Counted from the first letter of the stretch, positions 15,395-23,141 are shown. The stretch is 23,166 nucleotides of DNA from an uncultured Clostridium sp. (GCF_900769625.1 NZ_CAAGHK010000040.1:1-23166); one strand, 5' to 3'. The notes: generated by a model not told the origin, from the letters alone. Numbers and translations are program-made.

Positions 15395-16033
15395 ATGAAA
15401 AATTTATTAAAACTTAACTATAGTTCAATATTTGCGTTGAAAAAAACTGCACTTGTGATATTAGGCTTGGCAATCGTGATAACAATATCAAATAAGGACG
15501 GGTCAATGCTTCCATTTGGATCAGCACTGCTGATTATGATGCTGAATTACAATTCTCTTGCTTATGAGAGCAACAGCAAGTCTGATTTTCTCATATATGC
15601 ACTGCCGGTCAAGCCACAGGAATATATTTTATCAAAGTATATCTTTGGTTTTATAAATATAATCCTGGCAGTTATTTTTAGCGATATTTTATATTTTGTT
15701 ATAAATATGTATGGAGGAATATCATCAGGTGATTTTACACTTACAGAAGTAAATACAGCTGTTTTACTTACAGGACTAATTATTGTGGATATAGTTGTAC
15801 CGATAGCCATAATTGTGGGATTTAATAAGGCGAGAATATTTCTTGTATTTTTAACACTATTACCAGTATGCTTTGCAAGTAGTATCGTTTCTGCTTTATC
15901 AGCACTTCATATTTCGCAGATCAATATGCCAATGGCAGCAATAGAGATGATAATTTTAGGTGCAGGAGCTGTACTGACTATAATATCATATTTTGTAACA
16001 GCAAAATTATATGCAGGAAAAGATATAAATTAG
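15395..16033 (+). CDS. ABC-2 type permease subunit
   Basis: This 212-residue membrane protein has about six hydrophobic helices. A family-like loop, YALPVKPQEYILSKYI, follows the second helix; it is typical of ABC-2 permeases in YtrA-controlled operons. A GGAAAGGAAAA ribosome site precedes the ATG. It has no ATPase of its own and should assemble with the product of 14454-15314. Substrate is unknown; candidates are peptides, lipids or cell-wall antibiotics. Confidence 0.85.
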   Translation: MKNLLKLNYSSIFALKKTALVILGLAIVITISNKDGSMLPFGSALLIMMLNYNSLAYESNSKSDFLIYALPVKPQEYILSKYIFGFINIILAVIFSDILYFVINMYGGISSGDFTLTEVNTAVLLTGLIIVDIVVPIAIIVGFNKARIFLVFLTLLPVCFASSIVSALSALHISQINMPMAAIEMIILGAGAVLTIISYFVTAKLYAGKDIN

Positions 16034-16112
16034 GAATATAAATGAGCAATTAAATTATGTAAGTAAAGAGTTGTTAGAAAAATTATGTAAATTATGAATA
16101 GTATATTATTAA

Positions 16113-16259
16113 TGCAGTGTAGATATTATTATTCCTGATATTGATAAGGCCTTAAAAGAAATAAAGAGAGTTCTTGTACCTGGAGGAAAGTTTTATGTGA
16201 CTGCCAATTCCAATAATATTACTCCTCAGATAAGGAACAGAAAGAAATTTATGAAATGA
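16113..16259 (+). pseudogene. Remnant of a class I SAM-dependent methyltransferase
   Basis: An open stretch without a start reads PDIDKALKEIKRVLVPGGKF and then YVTANSNN, the region after motif III of UbiE-type methyltransferases. A further frame (EMRSKILNDKVSEK) seems to continue to about 16318 after a frameshift. The SAM-binding N-terminal half is missing. Function is lost. Confidence 0.65.
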
Positions 16260-16325
16260 GATCAAAGATTCTTAATGATAAAGTAAGTGAAAAGTCATCG
16301 CTGCAAAAAACATTTTAATGCAGAA

Positions 16326-16369
16326 ATAATCCGTATAATTGAGACTGTCAATAATACGGATTATTTTTA
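16326..16369 (+). terminator. Intrinsic terminator after the methyltransferase remnant
   Basis: ATAATCCGTAT (16326-16336) pairs perfectly with ATACGGATTAT (16354-16364) across a 17-base loop and is followed by TTTT. It also lies just beyond the 3' end of the minus-strand zinc-ribbon gene, with an A-rich left flank, so it may serve both strands. Confidence 0.7.
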
Positions 16370-16406
16370 CATTTAAAAGATTAATATATTAAATAAAGGA
16401 GTTATA

Positions 16407-16646
16407 CTAATAGTTAATTCCTGCTGGTTTGATATTTTCTTTGTCACTTTGAGAACATGGAGTAACTCCATATGTCATCTTACAGTTTGGACATACATCA
16501 ACAAATGTCTTCATTTCAAATTCATGTCCGCATGAGCAGGTAATTACGTGAGGTACAGTCAGATTCAAATCTGCCTTTCCTACTTGTCTTACTTTATCAA
16601 CGATAGCTTTTCCATCTTTTTCATGTGTTCCACATCCGCAGCTCAT
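16407..16646 (-). CDS. Small zinc-ribbon-like protein
   Basis: The 79-residue protein starts MSCGCGTHEK, carries CSC at 37-39 and CPNC at 52-55, and has one further Cys at 64. The CSCGHEFEM...VCPNCKMTYG arrangement (in parts) looks like a rubredoxin/zinc-ribbon knuckle pair that binds one zinc or iron ion. AAGGAGGAT is an excellent ribosome site. No enzyme domain is present. It may be a small metal-binding or nucleic-acid-binding protein; I do not recognise a named family. Confidence 0.75.
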   Translation of the reverse strand: MSCGCGTHEKDGKAIVDKVRQVGKADLNLTVPHVITCSCGHEFEMKTFVDVCPNCKMTYGVTPCSQSDKENIKPAGINY

Positions 16647-16726
16647 TTCTTATCCTCCTTGAATTGATAGATTTATTTAATTAATTATACACGCAGTATG
16701 CTCAATTGTATGTATCATATGTTACA

Positions 16727-16751
16727 AATTTCAAAAATATCTTTTGAAATT
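16727..16751. terminator. AT-only hairpin downstream of modC
   Basis: AATTTCAAAA and TTTTGAAATT form a perfect 10-bp stem with loop ATATC, about 18 bp beyond the modC stop. Its low GC content makes it a weak terminator, but its position suits the end of the mod operon. Confidence 0.45.
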
Positions 16752-16768
16752 ATTAAAAGCACTTGCAA

Positions 16769-17815
16769 CTAAAAATAGAACATCTTATCTTCAGGAAAAT
16801 TAAGGTATATTTTGTGGCCGCTCTTATAGGCGAAATTATCTTTTTTTATGATCAATTCAATGGGTCTATGACTGCTGTCAGCTTCTTTACATATGTACAA
16901 GGTATAATCAAATGGATTTTCAATAATGTTTGTTATTATATATTGATGCACATTTGGACAGTCAGTTACAGAGGCAATTTGAATATCATGAGATCTTATG
17001 CAGAGATAATTTATATTGTCAGGTATTTTGTGATTAAAGTAATATTCATATCCGAAATCTTCAGCGATGATGCTGTTATCACTTGTTCTGACAGCTTTTG
17101 AAATATTTCTGCATCCTGTAAGCCTTGCTTCTGAAAGAGTTCTTGGAGCATTAAATAAATCATGTTTATTTCTTTTATCTTGTGATATGCCGTTATTATA
17201 GACAATTATTTCATCACATATTCTGTATGCTTCACCAATGTCATGAGTAACAAAAATTACATCCTTATTAAAATCTTTTATTATTGAAAGAAGCTCCTTT
17301 TCCATGGTTTTTCTAAGGTGCATATCGAGTGCGGAAAAAGGTTCATCAAGAAGCAGTATGTCAGGAGAGGTTATAAGAGCCCTTGCAAGAGCAGCCCTCT
17401 GCATCTGTCCTCCTGAAAGCTGCCATGGATAACGGTTTTCAAGACCTGAAAGGCCGAATTTTTCAATATAGTTATTCATTAATGCATCTTTTTCATGGTT
17501 ATTCATATCATTAAGTCCTATTTTTATATTGTCCTTAATTTTCATTGTTGGAAAGAGAGCATAATTCTGAAAGAGATAACCTGTTTTTCTCATCTGAGGT
17601 GACAGATTGATTTTTTTGTCACTGTCAAAAAGAACCTTATCATTTAAGATGATTTTCCCCCTGTCTGGTGTTATGAGACCGGAGATGCATTTTAAAGTAA
17701 TGCTTTTTCCAGAACCAGACTGTCCTAGAAGTCCGAGGACTTCGTTTCTGCTTTCAAATTTGACTTTCAGCTTAAAAGTTGAAAACTGTTTTTCGATATC
17801 AACATATAAAGACAT
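16769..17815 (-). CDS. modC: Molybdate ABC transporter ATP-binding protein
   Basis: The 348-residue ATPase drives molybdate import. It has Walker A GQSGSGKS at 31-38, Q-loop Q83, signature LSGGQMQRAALARAL at 133-147, Walker B ILLLDEP at 153-159 and an H-loop THD. After about residue 235 comes a C-terminal extension of the ModC/TOBE (molybdate-binding) type, which can give feedback inhibition. Its ATG shares one base with the modB stop (TAATG), and AAGGAG lies in the modB 3' end, so translation is likely coupled. Confidence 0.93.
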   Translation of the reverse strand: MSLYVDIEKQFSTFKLKVKFESRNEVLGLLGQSGSGKSITLKCISGLITPDRGKIILNDKVLFDSDKKINLSPQMRKTGYLFQNYALFPTMKIKDNIKIGLNDMNNHEKDALMNNYIEKFGLSGLENRYPWQLSGGQMQRAALARALITSPDILLLDEPFSALDMHLRKTMEKELLSIIKDFNKDVIFVTHDIGEAYRICDEIIVYNNGISQDKRNKHDLFNAPRTLSEARLTGCRNISKAVRTSDNSIIAEDFGYEYYFNHKIPDNINYLCIRSHDIQIASVTDCPNVHQYIITNIIENPFDYTLYICKEADSSHRPIELIIKKDNFAYKSGHKIYLNFPEDKMFYF

Positions 17816-18498
17816 TATTTTGTTCTCCTTCCGATTATCTTCAGCTGAGCTTCCGACCAGTAATTAAGGATAAGTATCAGGACAAGTGACAGTCCAGTTA
17901 TAAGCAAGACCCATAACATAGCTTTCTGCATGTCTCCTCCTTCAACAGCAAAGAAAATTGCCAACGGCATTGTCTGTGTTCTGCCAGGAATATTTCCTGC
18001 AAGCATTAAAGTTGCACCGAATTCTCCCATTGCTCTGGCAAATGAAAGTACGAGCCCACCGATTATTCCCGGCCATGCAAGAGGAAGTACAATCTTGTAA
18101 AATATCTTGAATTCACTGAGACCGAGGGTCCTGGCTGCAAAAATCAGATTAACATCAACCTGTTCAAAGGCAGAACGTGCACTTCTGTACATCATGGGAA
18201 ATGAAACAACAACAGCGGCAATGACTGTTGAACTCCATGAAAAGATTATAGATTTATCAAATAGTTTCATCAATTCGCCTACTGGTCCGTTTTTACCGCA
18301 TATAAGAAGAAGGAAAAATCCTACGACAGTAGGAGGAAGTATTAATGGCAGTGTGAGAATGCCATCAATAAGTCCCTTAGTTTTTCCTCGGTAGTTTGCC
18401 ATGAAATATGAGACGGCAATTCCAATAAAAAATGTAATGACAGTTGAAAGGAATGAAGTTTTTATTGAAATCCACAGTGGTGAATAATCATTTGTCAT
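17815..18498 (-). CDS. modB: Molybdate ABC transporter permease
   Basis: This 227-residue inner-membrane protein has about five or six helices and the binding-protein-dependent transport signature around AARTLGLSEFKIFYKIVLP (EAA loop), followed by GLVLSFARAMGEFGATLMLAGNI (in parts), which is characteristic of molybdate and sulfate permeases. AAAGGAG precedes the start. It lies between modA and modC and forms the translocation pore. Confidence 0.95.
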   Translation of the reverse strand: MTNDYSPLWISIKTSFLSTVITFFIGIAVSYFMANYRGKTKGLIDGILTLPLILPPTVVGFFLLLICGKNGPVGELMKLFDKSIIFSWSSTVIAAVVVSFPMMYRSARSAFEQVDVNLIFAARTLGLSEFKIFYKIVLPLAWPGIIGGLVLSFARAMGEFGATLMLAGNIPGRTQTMPLAIFFAVEGGDMQKAMLWVLLITGLSLVLILILNYWSEAQLKIIGRRTK

Positions 18499-18532
18499 AT
18501 AAGTTAAAAGCTCCTTTCATTGGCGTATCTAT

Positions 18533-19360
18533 TTACTCTGCTATATCATATCCGTATTTTTCAAAAATAGTTTTAGACTGACCACTAAAAAGGAAATCCT
18601 CAAAATCTTTGGCAGCATCGGTATTTTTGCTGTCTTTGATGACAGATACAGGATAAGTGATTGGTGAATGAAGATTTTCAGGAACAGTTTCGATTATTTT
18701 TGCTTTGTCAGAACTTAAAGCATCACTCTTATAAACAAATCCTGCTTCCGCATTTCCTGATACAGTCCAAGCAAGAACTTCTTTAACATCTTTGGCAAAA
18801 GTAAGCTTATCTGCTACTGTATCTTTTATGTTCATGTTAGTGAGAACTTCATTAGCATATTTTCCAGCAGGAACGCTTGCTGGTTCACCGACAGCAATAT
18901 GTTTAACTTTATCGTCTGTAATATCGTTAATACCTGTTAAATCTGAATTTTCTGGTCCAATCAATACAAGCTGGTTTTTTACAAGATTTTTGTCTGTATC
19001 ATCTAAAAGCAGTCCTTTATCTTTTAATGCTTTCATCTGCGACTGTCCAGCTGAAATGAAAATATCACTTGGTGCACCTTGTTCAATCTGTTTCTGAAGT
19101 GAGCCGGAAGCACCGAAATTAAATGTAAGTGTAACATCAGGATGTGCTTTGCTGTATTCACTTTGGATATCAGCCATTGCTTCTTTAAGGCTGGCAGCAG
19201 CAGAGATAGTAAGTTCAACATTTGTTTTATCAGTTTTTGAGTCAGCTGAACCTGCTGAATTTGAACTGATGTTCCCAGCAGAAGAGTTTCCACATCCTAC
19301 AAGAGAAATAGATAATGCACATGCTGTAAGTGCACATAAAAAATCTTTAAATTTTTTCAT
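18533..19360 (-). CDS. modA: Molybdate-binding lipoprotein
   Basis: The 275-residue protein has a lipoprotein signal with lipobox SLVGC (Cys23), an Asn/Ser-rich linker, and a ModA domain from about residue 49: LTISAAASLKEAM, NFGASGSLQKQIEQGAPSDIF (in parts) and a C-terminal half with AKDVKEVLAWTVSGNAEAGFVY. The SAA, GASG and QGAPSD elements form the oxyanion site. AAAGGGG precedes the start. It is the first gene of modABC. Molybdate and tungstate binding cannot be distinguished by eye. Confidence 0.94.
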   Translation of the reverse strand: MKKFKDFLCALTACALSISLVGCGNSSAGNISSNSAGSADSKTDKTNVELTISAAASLKEAMADIQSEYSKAHPDVTLTFNFGASGSLQKQIEQGAPSDIFISAGQSQMKALKDKGLLLDDTDKNLVKNQLVLIGPENSDLTGINDITDDKVKHIAVGEPASVPAGKYANEVLTNMNIKDTVADKLTFAKDVKEVLAWTVSGNAEAGFVYKSDALSSDKAKIIETVPENLHSPITYPVSVIKDSKNTDAAKDFEDFLFSGQSKTIFEKYGYDIAE

Positions 19361-19434
19361 TATAAAACCCCTTTGATAACTATATATCTGTATATATTTT
19401 ATTTGCTTTTTGAAATTATATAAGCTCTAATCAG

Positions 19435-19508
19435 TAGTTTACATAGTAATTAAAAAATCCTCTAAGGATTTTCACCAAAATTGTCAATTGTTAATTGAAA
19501 TATATAGA
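19435..19508 (-). repeat. Dispersed repeat, copy 3
   Basis: This is the best-preserved copy: AGTTTACATAGTAATTAAA, TCCTCTAAGGATTTTCACC, AATTGTCAATTGTTAATTG, AAATATATA. It contains AAAATCCT (19454-19461) paired with AGGATTTT (19465-19472). Transcribed on the minus strand, this is an 8-bp hairpin with a 3-base loop followed by six Us, a terminator-like unit 94 bp upstream of modA. Confidence 0.8.
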
Positions 19509-19751
19509 TTTAAATATAGAAAATCACAAAGAACAAGTGAAGTTCAACATGATAACAAAGAATATTTATGATTTATAAAATGATGAAATATCTATATTTA
19601 ATGTTAATTTTATCATTGTATAAATTAATAATCAATTAGTAATAGTGAAAACTAGTTAATTTTGCTATGGTTTATTACGTTTTGTATTGTTTTGTTCAAT
19701 ATTAGTAATAATCTATGTCAGAAAATTGAATTATAGAAGTGAATAATATGA

Positions 19752-19913
19752 TGTACTGAAAAATATAAAAGGAAAGTGAAAAAAGAAATTCATGAATGTA
19801 ATCAATATTTTGAAATGGCAGAAATATTAAGCTGATTGAGTTTCCTGAATAAAATTATTAAGAAATGCTCAGAAAAAGAATTTATTAACAAGATACTTTA
19901 TGTAATGATATAA
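19752..19913 (+). pseudogene. Possible decayed ORF with one internal stop
   Basis: A frame without a start reads KVKKEIHECNQYFEMAEILS, then TGA at 19833-19835, then LSFLNKIIKKCSEKEFINKI to a TAA at 19911-19913. The composition is protein-like (amphipathic helices) but matches no family I know. The rest of the 19509-20019 gap is AT-rich and must contain the promoter of the regulator; nothing else is recognisable. Confidence 0.3.
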
Positions 19914-20019
19914 TTAGTTAGGTTTAGTTTAGTAAATATTGAGATATAAATTTGTTGAAGTTTTAATTATAATTTATTTAGCAAGTAAGACTAATATTAA
20001 GAGGCTGAGGAGGAGTTTT

Positions 20020-20985
20020 ATGGATAATAATGAGTCGCTTAGCGCACTGGAAGCTGCACAGCTTTTAAAAATAACCAAGAATACAGTTTATGAACTTGTT
20101 AAAAGAGGTGAAATTCCATCATATAAAGTAGGCAAAAAGCTGAGAATTGATAAGCATGATGTGGAAGAATATATCAACAGACAGAAATCAAAATCATATG
20201 CTGGCAGAAATAATGAGGAAGAAAATAAGAAAAGTTTACTCAAAGAAGAAGTGAAGGAAGCCGGTAGAATTGAGAAAAATGAAAATGATATAATAATAAG
20301 TGGACAGGATATGATACTTGACCTTATTGCTGAAAAGATGAGGGAAAATGAAAGCACATACAGAATATTGAGATCAAATGTGGGCAGCTATACTAGTCTT
20401 TTTGATTTGTATAATGATAATATATCCATGTGCTCATGCCATTTATGGGATGGTGACAATGATGAATATAATTTTCCATACGTCAGGAGACTTCTGCCAG
20501 GAACTCAGTTCATGCTCATCAACCTTGCATATAGGAAAGTAGGATTTTATGTTGAAAAGGGAAATCCTCATAATATCAAAACATGGACAGACTTATTGAA
20601 TAAGGATATCTCAATTGTAAACAGGGAAAAGGGTTCAGGAGTGAGAATTCTTATTGATGAAATGATGAGAAAACACAATATAAAATCACAGGAGATAAGA
20701 GGTTATAATAACATAAAGCAGTCACATTTTTCAGTTGCCGGAAGCATTACCAGAAAAGAAGCTGATGTGGGCATAGGAAGTGAGAAAGTGGGCAATGAAG
20801 TAAGAGGTATAGATTTCATTGCTGTTCAGGAAGAAAAATACGACCTGGTCATTAAATACTCTGATGCTGAAAAGCCATTTTTTAAGAAATTAATATTCCT
20901 TATTCAAAGTAAAGAATTCAAGGAAGAAATAGAATCGCTGGGATATTATGATGTCAGGGATATTGGAAGAATAATAGTTTCATAA
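20020..20985 (+). CDS. HTH (excisionase-type) regulator fused to a PBP-like oxyanion-sensing domain
   Basis: The 321-residue protein has an HTH_17/excisionase-type DNA-binding domain at 8-55 (LEAAQLLKITKNTVYELVKRG) and a charged linker (56-90). A periplasmic-binding-protein-like domain of the COG1910 type follows from about 112, with SHxW-like CSCHLWDGD at 138-146, the characteristic NREKGSGVR at 201-209 and ADVGIG in the C-terminal lobe. It lacks a signal peptide, so the ligand is sensed in the cytoplasm. It is divergent from modABC and is probably its molybdate/tungstate-responsive regulator in place of ModE. GAGGAGG fixes the start at 20020; the frame is open upstream but without a ribosome site. 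Confidence 0.85.
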   Translation: MDNNESLSALEAAQLLKITKNTVYELVKRGEIPSYKVGKKLRIDKHDVEEYINRQKSKSYAGRNNEEENKKSLLKEEVKEAGRIEKNENDIIISGQDMILDLIAEKMRENESTYRILRSNVGSYTSLFDLYNDNISMCSCHLWDGDNDEYNFPYVRRLLPGTQFMLINLAYRKVGFYVEKGNPHNIKTWTDLLNKDISIVNREKGSGVRILIDEMMRKHNIKSQEIRGYNNIKQSHFSVAGSITRKEADVGIGSEKVGNEVRGIDFIAVQEEKYDLVIKYSDAEKPFFKKLIFLIQSKEFKEEIESLGYYDVRDIGRIIVS

Positions 20986-21013
20986 AAAGGCAGGCAGTTA
21001 TAATATTGGATTT

Positions 21014-21100
21014 ATGCAGTATTTATTTCCGCAGATGAATCTTACTATAATGAAGGCTGTTAATTTACTTCTTGGACTAGCTGTGTTATTGCTGATATAA
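21014..21100 (+). other. Short hydrophobic ORF, perhaps the end of a lost membrane protein
   Basis: A 28-codon frame reads MQYLFPQMNLTIMKAVN and ends in LLLGLAVLLLI. There is no ribosome site. It looks like the last helix of a transporter. In 20986-21394 the only other feature is the long hairpin at 21159-21200. Confidence 0.25.
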
Positions 21101-21158
21101 ATACTTTTCCATTATTATACTGGGCCAATACAAGTTCAAACCAAATCGTAAAAAGTCT

Positions 21159-21200
21159 TATAGAAAGCTTTTCACAAAAATATGGGAAAAGCTTTCTATA
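21159..21200. terminator. Perfect 15-bp inverted repeat, probable terminator
   Basis: TATAGAAAGCTTTTC (21159-21173) pairs exactly with 21186-21200 around a 12-base loop. On the minus strand it is followed within a few bases by GACTTTTT; on the plus strand TTTTTT comes about 10 bases later. It may end the regulator transcript or mark an old insertion. Confidence 0.55.
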
Positions 21201-21394
21201 TAGTAAATTGTTTTTTCAGAAAATAATTTTGAATTTTATTCAGAATAGGTTTTTTATGTTTTCTAGAAGTGGAGTAATTAAGATTTTTCAACCCTTACAA
21301 CTTTAGATCATTCATTCTGTTATTGATGGAATAATCTGATACCAACATTATAATTAACAAATATGATATAATCATTTCAAAGAGGTGATAGTGA

Positions 21395-22224
21395 ATGAAC
21401 AGACTAGAGATATTGAGTCCCAAAATTGACTTTGTTTTTAAAAGAATCTTTGGGAATGAGAAGCATCCAAAGATTTTAATATCATTCTTAAATTCTGTAA
21501 TGACAAATAGTGATCCAATAAAATCAGTAGAAATATTAAATACAGACATTGAAAAAGAGCATATTGATGATAAATTCAGTAGATTGGATATTAAGGCTAA
21601 AACTAATAAAGGTGAAGTCGTAAATATTGAAATACAGTTAAAAAATGAATATAACATGATAAAAAGAAGTCTTTATTATTGGATCAAGATGTATGAAAAT
21701 CAATTAGGTGAGGGCCAGAATTATGATAAGCTTGTAAGAACCGTATGTATTAATATTTTAAATTTCAAATATTTAAAATCTGAAAAAGCACATACCTGTT
21801 ATAGACTGAAAGAACTTGAAAGTAATGAAGAATTAACAGATGTGCAGGAAATTCATTTTATAGAATTACCTAAAATGCCAGAAGCAGATAGTGAAATAAC
21901 AGATATATTCACTGCATGGATAGAATTTATTAAGAATCCTATAAGCAGTAATTTGAAAAAGATGGAGATGACTGTTGAAGAAATAAGAGAAGCAAAAGAG
22001 GAGCTTTTTAGAATAAGTTCAAATGAAAAAGAAAGAATGCTATATGAAGATAGAAAAGCTTCACTGTTAGATAAAGTTTAGAAAATGCAGAACTTAGGGG
22101 AGTACAAAAAGGATTACAACAAGGAAAAAAGGAAATAGCAAAAAATTTACTTAATAAAGGACTAGATATTGAATTTATTAGTGAAGTTACTGGTTTGAGT
22201 ATTGATGAAATAAAAATGTTATAA
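21395..22224 (+). pseudogene. Rpn family recombination-promoting nuclease / PD-(D/E)XK transposase-like, frameshifted
   Basis: The gene starts well (AAAGAGGTGATAGTGAATG) and encodes LSPKIDFVFKRIFGNEKHP, the usual Rpn N-terminus. The nuclease core has Asp65 (RLDIKAKT) and Glu79-x-Gln81 (NIEIQLKN). The frame ends at 22079-22081 after LLDKV, but the conserved C-terminal tail continues in another frame: NAELRGVQKGLQQGKKEIA, then LDIEFISEVTGLSIDEIKML, to 22224. One indel near 22076-22081 therefore cuts off about 48 residues. The catalytic domain is intact, so a 228-residue product might keep nuclease activity. Rpn proteins promote RecA-independent recombination and some act in phage defence. Confidence 0.8.
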
Positions 22225-22269
22225 TATATAATCATCAAGGCGATTTTTCAAAGATTGACGATTGGATAA

Positions 22270-22515
22270 TATTTTGATAAAGAACTTATAATTACTCAGA
22301 AGCTAGAGGATGTATTAAAAAGAGAAATTGCTCTCATAGATATAAATGATGAAAATGTCAATAATCTGATTAAGATTGAAGTACTTAACAGCAGATTTGC
22401 AATCATAAGTGATAACCTTTTAGAAGAAGCAAGAAACCATTATGATAAACTTGCCAAGGAAAATGAGGAATTCTGGAGGATATTAGACAGAGAGGTACTT
22501 AGAAGTGAAGATTAA
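22270..22515 (+). pseudogene. 5'-truncated nucleotidyltransferase (MNT/antitoxin-like) remnant
   Basis: An 81-codon frame without a start reads YFDKELIITQKLEDVLKREI, then ALIDINDENV, and ends EEFWRILDREVLRSED. LxREIxLIDIN after a charged helix matches the part following the catalytic GSxxxGxxDxD strand in minimal nucleotidyltransferases such as MntA antitoxins. The catalytic N-terminus is missing. It lies 45 bp after the Rpn frame. The family assignment rests on a short stretch. Confidence 0.5.
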
Positions 22516-22547
22516 AGGATATTTTAACATATAGCTGTGATTGTTTT

Positions 22548-22597
22548 GAAGATAATTAGCTTTTTAAAATTAAATAAAGCTAATATCTTCTTTTTAT
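22548..22597 (+). terminator. Intrinsic terminator
   Basis: GAAGATAATTAGCTTT pairs with AAAGCTAATATCTTC, with one bulged A, around a 12-base AT loop, followed by TTTTTATTT. A strong stop after the nucleotidyltransferase remnant. Confidence 0.85.
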
Positions 22598-22664
22598 TTG
22601 TCTAAAAAGTAATACAGGCATAGTATAATGATGATAAGATTTTTGTTTTTATAGGGGTGAAGTT

Positions 22665-22888
22665 ATGAAAGTAATACCAAATTTAATATCAATTAGTAGA
22701 ATATTTTTGCAAGTATTCATACTTATGCAAATAAAATTACTGGTATTATTTTATTCTTAGTTCCAATTTTAATTCTATATATTGATACAACTATTTTAAT
22801 GTATATAATTTGTATTGTGGCAAGCATATAAGCAATTGAGGAATTAATTATTAAGCTGACATCATGTGAATTACAATTAAATAGATGA
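22665..22888 (+). pseudogene. CDP-alcohol phosphatidyltransferase with internal deletion
   Basis: The ATG at 22665 (AGGGGTGA upstream) begins MKVIPNLISISRIFL, the standard N-terminus of PgsA-like CDP-alcohol phosphatidyltransferases. The frame then changes abruptly to HTYANKITGIILFLVPI and continues ILYIDTTILMYIICIVASI, a stop, then AIEELIIKLTSCELQLNR, which fits the family C-terminus. The central catalytic part (DGxxARxxxxxxxxGxxxDxxxD) is missing. About 70 of some 190 residues remain, and a nonsense codon splits the rest. Confidence 0.75.
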
Positions 22889-23001
22889 GGTATATTCAAA
22901 AATAAATATAAGAAAAAGGAATATATTGTCGGTAAAATTTAAAGTGAAAGCAAATTATGTTTATGAAAATATTATTTAATAATAAAATTATAAAAAATAT
23001 G

Positions 23002-23030
23002 TTGACAAGTGGGTAGAACTTTAGTATTAT
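23002..23030 (+). promoter_or_regulatory. Consensus sigma-A promoter for the tRNA operon
   Basis: TTGACA (23002-23007), exactly 17 bp, then TATTAT (23025-23030). Transcription should start near 23037, about 25 bp before tRNA-Glu. The stretch 22889-23001 holds nothing else recognisable. Confidence 0.85.
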
Positions 23031-23061
23031 GTGTATTGTTCCCAGGGCACTAAAAAAATAT

Positions 23062-23136
23062 GGCTCCTTGGTCAAGCGGTTAAGACACCACCCTTTCACG
23101 GTGGTAACAGGGGTTCGATTCCCCTAGGAGTCACCA
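23062..23136 (+). tRNA. tRNA-Glu (anticodon TTC)
   Basis: The cloverleaf is complete: acceptor GGCTCCT with AGGAGTC (one G-U pair), D-arm GGTCAAGCGGTTAAGACA, anticodon stem ACCACC/GGTGGT region with loop containing TTC, T-arm GGGG-TTCGATT-CCCC, discriminator A, and encoded CCA at 23134-23136. It reads GAA/GAG codons. It is the first gene of a tRNA cluster. Confidence 0.95.
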
Positions 23137-23141
23137 TTTAT

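Noticed and set aside
16763..17101. 112-codon plus-strand frame across modC
   Set aside because: ModC is clear on the minus strand, and this frame has no family resemblance.
19361..19940. Molybdenum cofactor riboswitch upstream of modA
   Set aside because: No conserved GC-rich core or tetraloop structures of that class could be found in this AT-rich gap.
22070..22090. Programmed frameshift in the Rpn gene
   Set aside because: No slippery heptamer of the A-AAA-AAG type or downstream stem was seen at the junction; simple mutation is likelier.
22896..23099. 67-codon minus-strand frame running into tRNA-Glu
   Set aside because: It overlaps a complete tRNA and its promoter.
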